Positions 48,016-60,589 of a stretch of DNA of 64,000 nucleotides are shown here, one piece after another (position 1 is the first letter of the stretch; every line of letters starts with the position of its first letter). Origin of the DNA: Dillenia suffruticosa (taxonomy: Eukaryota > Streptophyta > Magnoliopsida > Dilleniales > Dilleniaceae); the NCBI GenBank assembly GCA_033439265.1, contig JAVTVX010000029.1:193501-257500 (forward strand), in the 5' to 3' direction. Below the pieces are notes generated by a model that did not search any database, was not told where the DNA came from, and was given only the letters and a program-made list of their open reading frames with translations. The translations under genes and the position numbers were made by a program.

Positions 48016-48761
48016 ACTATGTGCACTAAGACACTATTGTTAGTATCGGCGTAATCCTAACAGGCCCTCTCAACGAAATTTCTACCCCCCACTTTAGATC
48101 TCACATCTATTTAACATCTGACGACAAGATGTCTCTATTCACTCACCAGTGAACTATGAGAATCGCATAAAAAAAGGGGGGCAATTAGAAAGAAGGCAAA
48201 GGGAGAGAATGTTGAACATGTCAAACAAGAGAAACATCAGGTATACAAAAAGAAAACTCTTTTCATTCATTTTTTAATAACATCTTTACACGACAATTCG
48301 GAAATTACATTAACATTCAAAAACCTAAGTTCCAATATTAAAGACAATGGTTAGAGAGAACCAAAGACAGGAGAAAACTTTCTTCTCAACATCAATTTCT
48401 CCCAACATCTTTACACTGGATAGGAGACGCCGATCTTGAATCTAGCTCCCCCATTCTCTTCACTCCTAAACACAGGGGGCCTGACAATGAACCACCCACT
48501 AGGAATAAGGATCGACTGTCTCCACCGGACCTCATAGCGGAGGGATCTCCCAACCATCCAATTTGGAATACAAAAAGGAGATGGGAATCCCAACAAATAC
48601 AAGGCATCTTCAGAAACTCCAAGAGCCAACCATCACGGACTTGGGTTAACAAGTGTCGTGATAGGATCTCATATCGGTAGTCCCCACCATTTATGGGATC
48701 TCGTATTGACAGCATCCGAGAAGCATAGAAGAACCACCATACAAAAAATCTCATCTTTAGT
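48016..48761 (+). other. 3' leader, polypurine tract and unmatched U3 region of copy 2
   Basis: The polypurine tract aaaaaaaggggggcaa lies at 48169-48184. If the 3' LTR starts at 48185 it is about 1017 bp, against about 698 bp for the 5' LTR. The sequence 48185-48761 has no counterpart in the 5' LTR. No coding domain was seen. Confidence 0.6.
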
Positions 48762-49201
48762 TCACAGCAGGCATTCCTGATAAGGCATGAAACTCCTATA
48801 ACTGCGAAGACTTCCCCCTCTCAATAAGAAGTACATATCTAAGAAACCTTTAACTATAACTCCTATAATCTTGGATATTCTTAATGATCTCTTCATATGG
48901 AAGCTAGGGTTTCAGCATTCCTAATGCATGCTTTACGGAACTCTCCAAACAAGGATCACGGATATATAACCACGACATCGACTGCACACCCGACACACTG
49001 GTGACACAGAACCGAGACACATTTCTTCTCAGTCTGTTTTCCATATTTCATAATCACTCTTTCTGATTTGAGTGTTGGAATCTTTTTCGCCGGAACACCC
49101 TCCCGCAGTATTTGCAGATTGACTCCTTATGAGGCTTCTCAGCTCCAAACTCCCACTCAGACAAGCAGAGCAGGAATCTGTAGAGAAAACACACTCCTTC
49201 A
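48762..49201 (+). repeat. Alignable part of the 3' LTR, copy 2
   Basis: Matches 43115-43551 with scattered substitutions and small indels. It ends ttca, like gtca of the 5' LTR. Confidence 0.8.
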
Positions 49202-49435
49202 ATATCATTTCAATTATTTGTTAATCAAATTATGGACATGTTTTTATCATTTTAAATAAATATTTAATTAAAATATGTTAATTTATTCCATATAATATTA
49301 TTTTTTAAAAAATAATTAAAGAAAGAAAATTATATAAGTGGGAAGAGCAGGAGGAGGCCTTCAGCTCGCCACCGAATTATAACGTTGAGAGGAGAAGAAT
49401 GGTAGGTGAGAACCGATTAGTTCGGAATGGGAAGT

Positions 49436-49473
<38 letters not shown>

Positions 49474-50880
49474 AGGAAGGTAGCAAATGCATCGGCAACA
49501 AAACATTCATCCACCTCATTTGGGGCCTACATTTTTGGAGTCAAAGACAGACCCAGACCAATAGGAGTGGGATTTTTAGGCTAAATTTTTGGGGCCTATA
49601 TGTCTGCTAATATATTTTTGTTGCCTCCTCATTTCTCTTTTTTATTTTTCTATGACAATTTTTCACAATTTTCACGAGAATATAAATATGTATGCTCCCC
49701 CCCCCCCCCCCAAAAAAAAAGAATTCTCATAATCTCATTTGCATCCCCACCATAATGTCTCTCATACTTGCTCCAATTGACTCAATTAGATATTATTATT
49801 ATCATCATTAAAAGTGCCCTTTGTAAGATTCTCGTAACACGAATCCGATTAGCAGAATGATTCAATGAGTATAGACAGAGCAATTAGTACATGGCTACTG
49901 TTTTAAGAGAGCCCTAAATTGTTAATTACTTTCAAAGGTATTCTATAAATAAATTAAATATTAAGAATAAAATTATCTTTGTCACTTCTCGTCAATGTGC
50001 TCTAACATATGACATTGTTTCTATTTTCTATTTTTTTTAAATTATTCTTTTCTAATGCAGTTAGAGACTTATATGTGAACTATTGTTTTATATTTAAACT
50101 ATTTATAGTCACACTTATTATTTAATATAATTAAATAAAACATTTTAGTATCATAATCGTAATAGAAAAATCAATAAATGTTTTTTTTAATGACAATAAT
50201 GGTAATAAATGTTTGATGCAATTAAGTTCGCCATGCACACCCCTTGCTTCTGACGCAATTCCACAGCCTGAACTCTTCAACTGCAAAATATATGATGTTT
50301 ACAAAGACAAAAAAAAAGAGGTAAAAGTCAACGTTATTTAAACAAAGTAAATTAATAATTAGATGACAAAAATTGATTCGTGCAATAATTTAATTATTTA
50401 AATTCTTTTCTCGTCTTTAAATGTCAATTTAATAAATAAAAGAAAATTTTTTTGTTATAACTTTACACTTACTTGTCTCTTGTAATCTTCACTGAATATT
50501 TTAATTAGAGTATCATAAAATTTATGTCTTAAAAAGGTAATTTTCTTAATTAATACGACTATTTTTTTAAAAAAAAATGGTGATTGTCTAATTAATTATC
50601 TTAATTAATTGTGGTGCTGTAACCCTTAAATGACAAATGAAGCGTAAGGGAGTGGAGGGAGTGGAGGGAGTGGAGGGAGTGTTTTTCAATGCGAGATCCA
50701 AATATGTCATAATACATTTATTTTAATTATGAAGTTTTTCGAGATGGAAAATGTTTTATATTTAAAGAGACGTAGAAACGAAAACTAACAATAATGGCAA
50801 AAGGCCTAAAATTAAGGGCGGAGTGAAAATGATGGGAGGGAACGTAGGTACCACAGAGCGGAGAGGCAAACGACTCGAGT
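49202..50880. other. Intergenic DNA upstream of chalcone synthase
   Basis: No supported gene. It contains a (CT)n run at 49439-49471, a C-run followed by an A-run near 49697-49721, and three to four copies of gggagtgga at 50648-50680. The right end is the presumed distal CHS promoter. Confidence 0.5.
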
Positions 50881-50881
50881 G

Positions 50882-50918
50882 CACGTGGTCATCTATCTGG
50901 CCGTCCCTCCAACCTACC
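50882..50918 (+). promoter_or_regulatory. G-box and MYB-type element in the CHS promoter
   Basis: CACGTG at 50882-50887 (in gtgcacgtggtc) and the AC-type element ACCTACC at 50912-50918, about 155-190 bp upstream of the ATG. A G-box with a nearby H-box or MYB site forms the light-response unit of known CHS promoters. A weak TATA-like taaatttaaa lies at 50931. Confidence 0.6.
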
Positions 50919-51070
50919 CACCTCCACGTCTAAATTTAAACCTCCCCCCACACTCGGCAGAGGCAGAACCCAAAGGAGAGTGAAAGCCAGTGTCATTTCT
51001 CGATCAAATTGACATTTAACAACTCCCCACAAGACCAGGAAAAGCCTACTAACTAGCTAGCCAGAGGAAA

Positions 51071-52567
51071 ATGGCACCACCGGCGTCATTGCTGGAAATC
51101 AGAAATAAGCAGAGAGCGGAGGGTCCGGCCACCGTTCTGGCCATTGGCACGGCCACTCCTTCCAACTGCGTCTACCAAGCCGACTACCCCGACTACTACT
51201 TCCGTATCACCAACAGCGAGCACAAGACGGAGTTGAAGGAGAAATTCAGGCGCATGTGTAATTTCTCATTACCCACCCCCCTTAAATCCTCTTGCATATA
51301 TTTCCTTTGTTTTTATATTTATTATGTTTATTCTTTAAAAATAATACTATATGAGCAAATTAATAATATTTTATTTATAATTAATTTATTAAAAATTAAA
51401 AATTTTGATTAATAATTAATTTGAACTACTTAGCATTAATGACGATTTAAATTTTTTTTTAAAAAAATCCTTTTATAGCATTAGGATTAATTTGGAAATT
51501 TTGAATTTATTAATGGTAGTTAATGAAGAAATTAAATGTGAATTCTGGAAATGCAAAACACAGGCGACAAGTCGATGATAAGGAAGAGATACATGCACCT
51601 GACAGAGGAGATCCTAAAGGAGAACCCAAACATATGCGCATACATGGCACCCTCCCTCGACGCGCGCCAGGACATGGTGGTGGTCGAGGTCCCCAAGCTA
51701 GGAAAGGAAGCCGCCCAAAAGGCAATCAAGGAATGGGGCCAATCTAAGTCAAAGATCACCCACCTCGTCTTCTGCACTACTTCCGGAGTCGACATGCCCG
51801 GCGCCGACTACCAGCTCACCAAGCTCCTCGGCCTCAGGCCCTCCGTCAAGCGCCTCATGATGTATCAGCAGGGCTGCTTCGCCGGTGGCACCATCCTCCG
51901 CCTCGCCAAGGACCTTGCCGAGAACAATGCGGGTTCCCGCGTCCTCGTCGTCTGCTCCGAAATCACCGCCGTCACCTTCCGCGGCCCCTCCGACACCCAC
52001 CTTGACTCCCTCGTCGGACAGGCCCTCTTCGGAGACGGTGCAGCAGCCGTCATCATTGGCGCCGATCCCGACACTTCTATCGAGCGCCCCCTCTTCCAGC
52101 TCGTCTCCGCCGAGCAGACAATCCTTCCCGACTCCGACGGAGCCATCGACGGTCACCTACGGGAAGTGGGACTGACCTTCCATCTTCTCAAGGACGTGCC
52201 CGGGTTGATCTCGAAGAACATAGAGAAGAGTCTGGTTGAGGCATTTGCTCCAATTGGGATCAACGACTGGAACTCCATATTCTGGATAGCCCACCCGGGT
52301 GGGCCGGCAATCCTGGACCAAGTGGAGGCCAAGTTAGAACTCAAAGAGGAAAAGCTGAGGGCGACCAGACACGTGCTGAGCGAGTACGGCAACATGTCGA
52401 GCGCCTGCGTTTTGTTCATCCTGGACGAGATGAGGAAGAAGTCACTGGAGGAAGGCAAGGCCACCACGGGCGAAGGGCTCGAGTGGGGAGTCCTGTTTGG
52501 GTTCGGGCCTGGTCTTACCGTTGAAACCGTTGTGTTGCACAGTGTTCCCGCTGTCTCGACTCATTGA
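51071..52567 (+). CDS. CHS: Chalcone synthase (naringenin-chalcone synthase)
   Basis: Two exons, 51071-51257 and 51564-52567, separated by one intron that splits a Cys codon (T|GC), the conserved CHS position. The product has 396 residues, near the usual 390-395. It makes naringenin chalcone from p-coumaroyl-CoA and three malonyl-CoA, the entry step of flavonoid synthesis, in the cytosol. The catalytic triad is present: Cys in [12 protein letters not shown] (about residue 167), His in FWIAHPGGP and Asn in [10 protein letters not shown]. Gatekeeper Phe lies in [11 protein letters not shown]. Residues diagnostic of CHS rather than stilbene or pyrone synthases look standard ([36 protein letters not shown]). 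Coding GC content is well above the flanks. Confidence 0.96.
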
Positions 52568-52827
52568 TTTTTTTATTTTTTTTGGTACAAGTCTCGACTC
52601 ATTGCTCACTATCTATTGTTCTAGTACTAGTCAAGTCACGTGAGGCGCTGGTGGCCTGTGGGGGTGGGGGTGGGGGTGGATGGAAGAAGAGAGCACGCCG
52701 AAGCCCAACCAACGACAACTGGCAACTGGGTGTTGGTGATCCTTTACCCTATGCATATCTTTGTATTTGTTCACCCTTTTATATTATTGATCACAATGTG
52801 TCAGGTGTTGTAAATCAGGCCAACGTT

Positions 52828-52870
<43 letters not shown>

Positions 52871-54847
52871 CTGGCTTGATCCTGTCTATTTCATTTTGGG
52901 TTTTATGGGGGCCAAGAATTCAAATTGTCGAATTACATATTGTTTGGAGATAGATTGGAAAGGAATAAAAGGAGCACAAGTTATTTCACTCAAAGAGCAA
53001 TGCTACTCTTCCATGTTTGATTGCGCATCTCTTAAGTAGGACTTCCAATGTGATCAGAATTACTGTTGCAATTCTGAAGCCAAATCACATTTATCAAAAT
53101 CAAAGGACAAATTTGGAGATATGATAGTTTATGTGGAATGAATTAATTGGATTTAAGAGAGAGTGTATTATTAAATTTTCACTTCATCTATCATGGAAAA
53201 ATGTGCGGAGCAAAATAAGAGCCATTCGCGTTTTCTTTTCCTTATTAATGTTCAAATCTTTGTTTATATCCATTTTCACTCCTTTCGAATATTACCCCCA
53301 AAAAAATTGTAATAACAAGAAGCTAATCCTCTGGGAAAATGCTTGTTAGCCCTTGCTGGTGGGGTAGGCATTTTCTTTTTAAAAGTATATATATAATACA
53401 TAGACACACATATATATATACACATACATACATTTGAGCATGCTAGCAAAAACAATATTCTGCCTGCTTCATTTCAAGTGCAATTTAAGGTTACATAAAA
53501 AAAAATAAGAAAATATTTAAACAAGCACAATTATAGGTAAAAAAAAATTGCATTAATTGATTAAATTACTCTTTGAAAATCAATTATATCATTTTACAAT
53601 TAACTATTTAGCTAGATAAGAGCAAAATTATGAAAATTTAGTTGGTTTAATGATCGGATATCTATACATTTTTAAATAAAATTTCATATTTGAATCTTAT
53701 AAAGAAAAAACAGGTACAGAGAAAGTTTTGTTTCTTAATGATACTAACTCCATTCCAACTAAATTTAATATAATCTGAATTTATTATTGGGTGTTTGATT
53801 TATAAAAAGAAATAAATAAAAGAGCAAAATTGAAAAACAATTACTGCTTCTAAATTGAAACAAGTGAAAAAATGAAAGTAATTTTGTGCATGTACACGCA
53901 ATCACACACATGCTCATCTCATCTCATCTCCTAATCGTTTTATTTAAGGATTGCCCGACAATCCCGAGATGAAAAGTGGTAAAAGGATGAAAATGTAAAA
54001 ATTTATTCACTCAATAATTATCTCACGTAAAACGGGGTTTTCTGGTGAGAAATGTTGACTCGTGACAAAGAAACCTAAACGAAAAGGGGCAAAAGGACCC
54101 GGCAACATTTATGAAATAACAGCCACTCATCGGAGGAGCTTGGAATATATAGCCAAATGATGAGTCTGAGAGAGAGAGAGAGAGATTCTTTTTCTTGCTC
54201 ATCCTAGGAGGACCGCGGAGGGGGGGGGGAGGCCAAACGGTCACGACAGTGATATGTTGTGGGTCTGGCTTACTGTGCCTGTGCAGAACCAACTCATTAG
54301 CACTCGATAAAAGACTTCCCCAATTTGCTTTACGCATGCTCAAGCCCACATCACATGCATTCCCGTATCTAATCCTGCTTATCTGGTACCTAACCTGCCC
54401 TTTCAACTTTCAAACTAGAGGAGGTTAGTTGTGGAGCTAAAGCCTTTCAAAACAACCCCCCCTCTCTCGTCTTCATCAACATCTACTTCTACAGAGCTAG
54501 ATCTGGAAGACCGCAACAAGGCAATCAAAAAGGGCGCGATGTCCTTGGTGTCGTGGTTGTCGAGCATGCACAAGTGCTTATATGGTGGTGTGTTTGACAC
54601 AGAAGATACTAATCTTGGCAACTTAAATTCCAGTTTTCAATAAATAAAAAAAAATAAACAACTAAAGAATTTTCACTTAGAATTTTGTGCAGTCGGGAAG
54701 ATATGGCTAACATTTAATGACAAATACGTTAAACGGATCTAATCCCCCTTTTGGGGGGATCTGATCCACATGGTAGAATTAAGTATGTGAGCTATACTTA
54801 TGTACGCGCAACAGATAACTGCTGTCATCCCTAAAAATAAGAACAAA
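52568..54847. other. CHS 3' flank and intergenic DNA
   Basis: No gene was assigned. A (TTTA)n microsatellite lies at 52828-52870 and TA/CA-rich repeats at 53383-53430. The 3' untranslated region of CHS should lie in the first part; aataaaagg near 52963 is a candidate polyadenylation signal. A GC-richer patch at 54190-54640 has open frames on both strands (54431-54643 plus; 54415-54621 minus) without a recognisable domain. Confidence 0.5.
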
Positions 54848-55789
54848 CACTATTGGGGAAATCCATATCAACGATGGATAAATATCGATAAAAAAAAATT
54901 CATCCGTAATAATGATGGATTTCTGACGGATTAACGACAGATTGAATATCAACGGATTACCGATGGAAAATTAGTAACGGAAATATTTTCATCGTTAAAC
55001 CCTAAAAATAAAAAATAAAAAATAAAAAAAATTGTAAAATTATCACCGACGGAATTTTTAGCGACGGAATATTTTCGTCGCTAATCCGTCGTGAATTGGT
55101 AAAGGAAAAAAAATAAAAATATATATGTACAGCCATTAGCAGCAAATTACCGATGAAAAATTAGCGACAGATTATCAACGGATTTTTTTATTTTTTATTT
55201 AATTTTTTTAATTTTTTAATTTTTTTAATTTTTTAATTTTTACTTTTCAAATTTTTTAATTTTATTTAATAACTCTTTTTATTTTTATTTTATTTTTTCA
55301 AAATTTTTATTATTTTATTTTAAGCTAAAATAAAATTATTTTATTATTTTATAATAAATTATAATTTTATATTATTTTATTATTATTAAAAAATATGAGA
55401 TAAAGATAATAAATAAAAAAAAGAAATATATGTAAATAACTAAGTTGGTCTAATAGTTGGCTTGCTCTCATCACTTCTATTGTGTTTTGGGTTCGAAACT
55501 CATGGGAGGCATTTGAGGTAATTTTCACGAATTAAAAGGGCCTGTGTGGGCAGGCGGGTCGGGCTGGGTAGTGGGTCAGGCTCGTGTGGAGCAAGCTTCT
55601 TTTTTTTTTCAGAATTCGAAAATCAGTGACGAATTTTTTTCTGTAACTGATTTTTTTTTCTGTTTCAGTGACGGATTTTTTTCTATAACTGATAATTAGC
55701 GGGGTCACTATCAACGACGGATTTAACGACGGAAAATATGTTTTCAGCGACGGATTTTTTCGTCGCTGAAAGCCCATTTTCTGATAGTG
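54848..55789. mobile_element. Non-autonomous CACTA element 2
   Basis: The left end is CACTATTGGGGAAATCC and the inverted right end CACTATCAGAAAATGGG, flanked by aaa on both sides (54845-54847 and 55790-55792). Subterminal repeats are variants of agcgacggatt and aacgacgg. The middle is very AT-rich and then holds a tRNA-promoter-like segment (A-box 55445-55460, B-box 55489-55500), an A-containing stretch and a GC-rich patch. The plan is the same as in element 1. No transposase is present. Confidence 0.85.
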
Positions 55790-55869
55790 AAATATGAATG
55801 AGTTGTACATATATAACGGAGCATGCCCTAACAGGATTAATTTCTCCATGGCCATGGATGTCCCTCTGT

Positions 55870-56495
55870 TGGAGGTGGATCACTCCACAGATAATGGCTT
55901 TACTAATTCGAATGGGATAAATTACCGTCAAACAATCTCGATTGATAGGACCCACAAAAAATGCCAGAGGATGCTCCGACGGGGATAACTCTAATGCTCT
56001 TCGAAAAGAGAAATAGACTGAAAGAGAGTTTTTATTATATTTTTATGTGCTATGTGTGAGTTGAGAAAGTGTATTTGGCTGTTGGTCCACTGATATGTAA
56101 ATATAGATTGCTTCTATAAGTTTCGTGTCCATTTAGAGTGTTAAAATCCTGGTTTTCATATGAAAGTGTCTCGAGATCACGGGACCTTTTAGAAAAGATT
56201 CTCATAAAATTCAGAATTATTCTGCTTAAGAAAGTTTTAGCTGTTAGGGGATTCCTTTTTCTTATCGATTAGGGTTCAGAGTCTCTTTGTTAATTACAAG
56301 AGATTTCGTGATTTAAGAAAAATCGAATATTGCTCCAAGTTGACCATTACTGAGCACTGAGGAGGTCTTAAGGCTGATTAAAATCTAGTTGATGAGTGTT
56401 GAAAGTGGGTTGCGTTCACCCGACTAGGAGAATCACTTTATTTAGATCATGAGCTTAAATTCTATAGTAATGGACCTTTAAACCATATTTCATCA
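55870..56495 (-). repeat. 3' LTR of gag-less copy 3
   Basis: Aligns with 61154-61792 over its full length, with shared blocks such as gattgataggaccc/gattgatgggacct and aagagaaatagactg/aagagaaacagattg. Confidence 0.85.
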
Positions 56496-57879
56496 CTTGC
56501 CCCCACTCCTCTGTCACTCTAGAGAAAAAACTTCAGGAGTAGTTTCAAATGGATATGAATTTGGAGAAACACTAATTAAAAACAATAGAATCAATGTCAT
56601 CCCTTGGCATTAAGGATATAAGTAAATGCGACAATAATGAGGGAAGTTAAAAAGCGTGAAGTATCATAGGTAAGCAAAAGGGACATAATGGGAAGCATTA
56701 GTGGTAAGGTGTGGTCATTAAATGCAAAACGTCTTTCCGACTTTTAGGGGGTTTGGCAATATAGTTCCCATCTTTGAACTCTATATATACACATGATAGT
56801 GGGGGGTTAGGTTGTGAGTCGTTGGTTGTGAGGGAAAAGTTATCATCTCTGGAGGGATTCAAGACTGAGAGGGAATTTTTATCTTTTCACAGGGTTTGGT
56901 TTCTGAGAGGGTAACAACAGCAAATACCGTGGGTATAAGGTCCCGTCAGTTAAAGAACCATGGGTACAAGATCCCATAATACTGGTAGAAAAGTCAAAGC
57001 CTGTCATTATGATGGTATTGTCCTAGAATGTTCTGATTGAGCTCCCTGCTACTCATCATTGCTTTTACGCTCTTTTGTTATCAAGGCTTGAGAGTAATTC
57101 GATGGGCTAAAAAGTCCTTTCCATCTTCTGTTTTGCATCCAGTTGGTTTTCTAGTTTTAGTATCTTACTGGGTGTTAGGCAGGGGCTGTGAGATTTGTAA
57201 AGTTCATCCATAAATCAATCCAAGAACGCATCAAGTACTTTATCGAAGTGAGGACATTGGGGCTTAGGAAGTTGGCTCATTTGAGAAGATGAAGATATTC
57301 ATCCGCTTATCCTCTTGTGTTTTCAATTTCGATGTAATCTAGCCTAGCTTATGAAGATATTTCCTTGTACTCAACAATGTACTCCAATATGTACTTCAAA
57401 ATAATAAAAAGAAAGCTTTGTTACTTACTTGTTTGTCTTGTCTTGACCAAGAGATAATTATTTTGTCCGCTTCATGATCCTAGAACATCGATAAGAGGAG
57501 TGTAATGTTGAGTGGATCTTTTGATTGCTATCATTGTAGTTGGTCGGTTGGCTTGTCCAATCCTTAGGTGTAGCATCTTATTACTTCTCGATACCCCTCA
57601 GTGTACTAAAAGAATGGACCGTGCTCGTTTGATAGGGAGACACATCTCTTATTCATATTTTATTCGAAAAGAAAATTTGGCCATGCCTATACATTAGGGA
57701 GACGCGTCCCTCTTTGACAGCACGTTCATTCAGTTAAAGGATTAGACTGTGCTTACCTATTAGGGAGATGCATCCCCTTTGACGACATATTCGTTCGGTT
57801 AGAGGATTGGACTATGCCTACCCGTTGAGGAGATACATCCCTCTTTAACGAAGGTAAAATGATACTGGAGTTTCAATTT
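56496..57879 (-). other. Polypurine tract, 3' leader and tandem array of copy 3
   Basis: The polypurine tract is at 56496-56510 (aggagtgggggcaag on the minus strand). Between about 57510 and 57850 lies a tandem array with a period near 66 bp: (a/g)agggaga-type words at 57634, 57696, 57762 and 57828. On the minus strand its unit contains gggtaggca, aacgaa and gggatgc blocks in the same order as the 78-bp unit of copy 1. Confidence 0.8.
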
Positions 57880-58620
57880 GCTATAGAAGTCTTAGAAACT
57901 TTTGTTATCGAACTATTTGCTATTATCAATAATCAGAATGTCAGGCACTCCGAATTTGGTGATGGACATCTACACAGAATTTTGCATCTTTGCAATGGTG
58001 ATTAGGGCCAATGGTTCAGTTTCTACTCACTTGGTAAAATAGTAGATAGTTATAATTAGGAATTTTCGCTATCCGATAGCTAGTGGGAATGCTCTGAGAA
58101 TATTCATTTTCCATTGTGTGAATGGCCATGGGTTTGCTATCGGGTAAAGTTTGGTGGAGGGCTGGCGTGGTACCGACAAAAAGCATTGACACTTGTCACA
58201 TCTTATGACATAATCACCCACATCAGTTTTCATGGTAGACCAATAATACCCTTGTCAGAGAGCTTTGTTCACCAAGTTCTGGGCATCTAAATGATTGCCA
58301 AATATTTTTTCATTGATTTCTCTGAGTACGTAATTTCCTTTCTCTAATGTCAAGCACTTTAGATATGGATAGGTAAAAGATTTCTTATACAAATCCCCAT
58401 TGATAATGGTATAGTGGGCAACTTTTCATCTTAACTTGGTAGCCTCGGAAGGCAAGCTTAGTAGTTGCTCACATTTCAAAGAAACCTCTATGGGATCTTT
58501 CCAACTTGGTGAACTATTCACCGATAGGACTTGCTTGGACTCATTGATACTCGGGTATGACAGGCTCTCTATATAAACTGTTCGGCTAGTTGCAACCAAA
58601 TCAAAGTTTGCTAACTTTGA
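57880..58620 (-). pseudogene. Integrase region, decayed, copy 3
   Basis: In minus-strand broken frames, the zinc-binding domain (H and C residues with a GNHLDAQN-like block near 58290) and the catalytic core (SITKFGVPDILIIDN near 57930, with the second Asp) are recognisable. The region after the core, including the conserved Glu and C-terminus, appears to be missing before the array. Stops are common. Confidence 0.65.
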
Positions 58621-59531
58621 GAGAGTATCGGCTCACGTGTTCTCTAATCGAGAGATCTGCTATATATCCACCTTATTGAATTTGTCCACCGCCTCTTGTA
58701 ACTTGAATAAATACATTATTATCATTGGCTCTTTAGTTTCATAGACCATTTTAATCTGTTTGACCACTAACTGATTGTCAGTGAAAACCCGTATATTTTG
58801 GGCTTCTAGTGATGCGGCGATTCGCAATCCGATCAAAAGGGCTTCATATTCAACCTGATTATTTGTTGCTTGGAAATCAAACGAAGACATACTCGGTTTT
58901 GAAATTACTCGGTCCCACGAGAATGAGTTTGACTCCGCTTGTTGAGGAGTTCGACGACCCAGTTACATAAAGGGTCCACTAGGACAATGAGCATTCTTCT
59001 CTATCATCGGCAGGGCCTTGCTCGATAGGTGTTGGGAGTATACATTCGAGAATGAAGTTAGCGAGAGTTTGGCCTTTAATTACTGGTCTCGGTTAATATT
59101 CGATATCAAATTCATCTAACTCGATCCTCTACTTAATGAGTCAATTTGAGGTGTCCCTCTTTTGTAGAATCCACCTCAGAGACTGATTGATCAATACTAC
59201 AATTGTGTGGGCTTGAAAGTAAGATCGAAAGCGTCTAGCTGTAATGACTAAAGTGAATACTATCTTCTCGATGGGTTTGTAATTAGCCTCTGACTCTTGA
59301 AATATGTGGCTGACATAGTACACTGGTTTCTGTATGGTGAATTCCTGCCTTACAAGAACAGAGCAGAGTGTCTAGTTAGAAATGGAGAGCTAAAGGTAAA
59401 GTTTTCCATCGGGAATGGTTCGAGAAAGGATTAGAGGTGACGTGAAGTATTCTTTGAGCTATTCAAATGCTGCCTAGCACTCTGGCGTGGACGCGAACTT
59501 ATAGGACTTATTTAGAGTAACACATAAGGGT
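58621..59531 (-). pseudogene. RNase H domains, decayed, copy 3
   Basis: Second (archaeal-type) RNase H at 58660-58890: MSSFDFQATNNQVEYEALLI, IRVFTDNQLVVKQIK and YETKEP. First RNase H near 59141-59440: YYVSHIFQESEANYKPIEKI, FTLVITARRFRSYFQAH and LRWILQKRDTSN. Frameshifts separate the two. Confidence 0.8.
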
Positions 59532-60280
59532 TTATACTTCTCCCCTACTTTCGACATGAACCAATTTATAGTCGTGATTCTCCCCGTGAGGCGTTACATG
59601 TCTTTCTCTATTCTCGGCGATACCATGTCTAGTATAGCTTGTATCTCCTCCGGATTCATCTCGATTCCTCAATTGGTAATTAGAAAACCTAGAAAATTTT
59701 TCCAAAATGATTCCAAAAGTGCACTTTGTTAAATTCAGTCTCATGTTATAACGCTTTAACATTTGAAATATTTTTTTCAAATCTGCGACATGATTTTCGA
59801 CATCAATAATGTTGACGAGCATGTCATCGACATAAGCCTCCATGTTCTTGCCGAGCTGTTCATTAAAGACCTTGTTAACCAACAATTGAAAGGTTGCTCC
59901 AGTATTTTTAAGGTGGAATGGCATGACTTTCTATCAATAATTGTCGAACTCTATAATGACAGTAATTTTTTATTCGTTTTCAAGGGCTATACGTATCTGG
60001 TTGTAGTCAGAGTATGTATCCATAAAATTCAAGAGTTGGTAACCCAATGAGTTGTCAACCAGTTTGTCGATATTTGAGAGTGGATAACTATTCTTTGAAC
60101 ATATCTTGTTAAGATCGGTGAAATTTACACACATTCTCTACTTGACATTGACATTTTTTACCATAATCACATTGGCTAGCTACTCAAGGTACTCTACTTC
60201 CCGAATAAATCTTGCCGTTAGGAGCTTTCAGACTTCCTTCCATATAATGCGTTGACATTCTAGTGCGAACACCCTCTTTT
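59532..60280 (-). pseudogene. Reverse transcriptase region, decayed, copy 3
   Basis: MPFHLKNTGATFQLLVNKVF and AYVDDMLVNIIDVENHVADL with an intact YVDD turn, then MLKRYNMRLNLTKCTFG, in the frame 59532-59924. The upstream palm region (LDKLVDNSLG, MDTYSDYNQIR) is in broken frames to about 60280. A frameshift lies near 59690. Confidence 0.8.
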
Positions 60281-60589
60281 TCTACTTAACGGATTTCCAA
60301 CTTGCACCCACAGTCAATTTATGAACTATAAATGAGGGATGAATACTCGACATGTCATCTAGAGATCATGCAAATACTTTGGAATGTCATTAAAGGCAAT
60401 CCACGATTGCTTTCTAAAGGAATATTGATAGGTGAGCACCAACTTGGACTGTCTAATCGGGCACATCCGTGGTGGGGATTTTGATCACTTCCTTTCCGGA
60501 TTAAGGCTTAGATGGTTGCTCGATGTCATTTCTGAGTTCCATAGCATCCACCACAAGAATTTCTCCTTCTTCTCCCATTACAGGGATAG

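Larger units (their letters stand above)
42854..49201 (+). mobile_element. Ty3/gypsy LTR retrotransposon, Tat-like, gag-less copy 2
   Basis: The 5' LTR (about 42854-43551) is followed by the primer site (43553-43572), a single coding region from protease to integrase (43630-47413), a tandem array, a polypurine tract (48169-48184) and the 3' LTR ending at 49201. FDDDDL at 43659 lies 87 bp after the primer site, leaving no room for gag. The two LTRs align only over their last 440 bp (43115-43551 with 48762-49201); the regions before differ. The left limit is set by a TG start and is uncertain. No target duplication was found. Confidence 0.85.

Noticed and set aside
47560..48054. CRISPR-like array of short repeats in copy 2
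   Set aside because: The units are head-to-tail degenerate tandem repeats without unique spacers, inside a plant retrotransposon.
51510..52467. Several antisense or frame-shifted open frames inside chalcone synthase
   Set aside because: They are shadows of the GC-rich CHS coding sequence.
54415..54643. Short gene in the GC-richer patch upstream of CACTA element 2
   Set aside because: Open frames exist on both strands of similar length, with no domain, splice or promoter evidence to choose between them.
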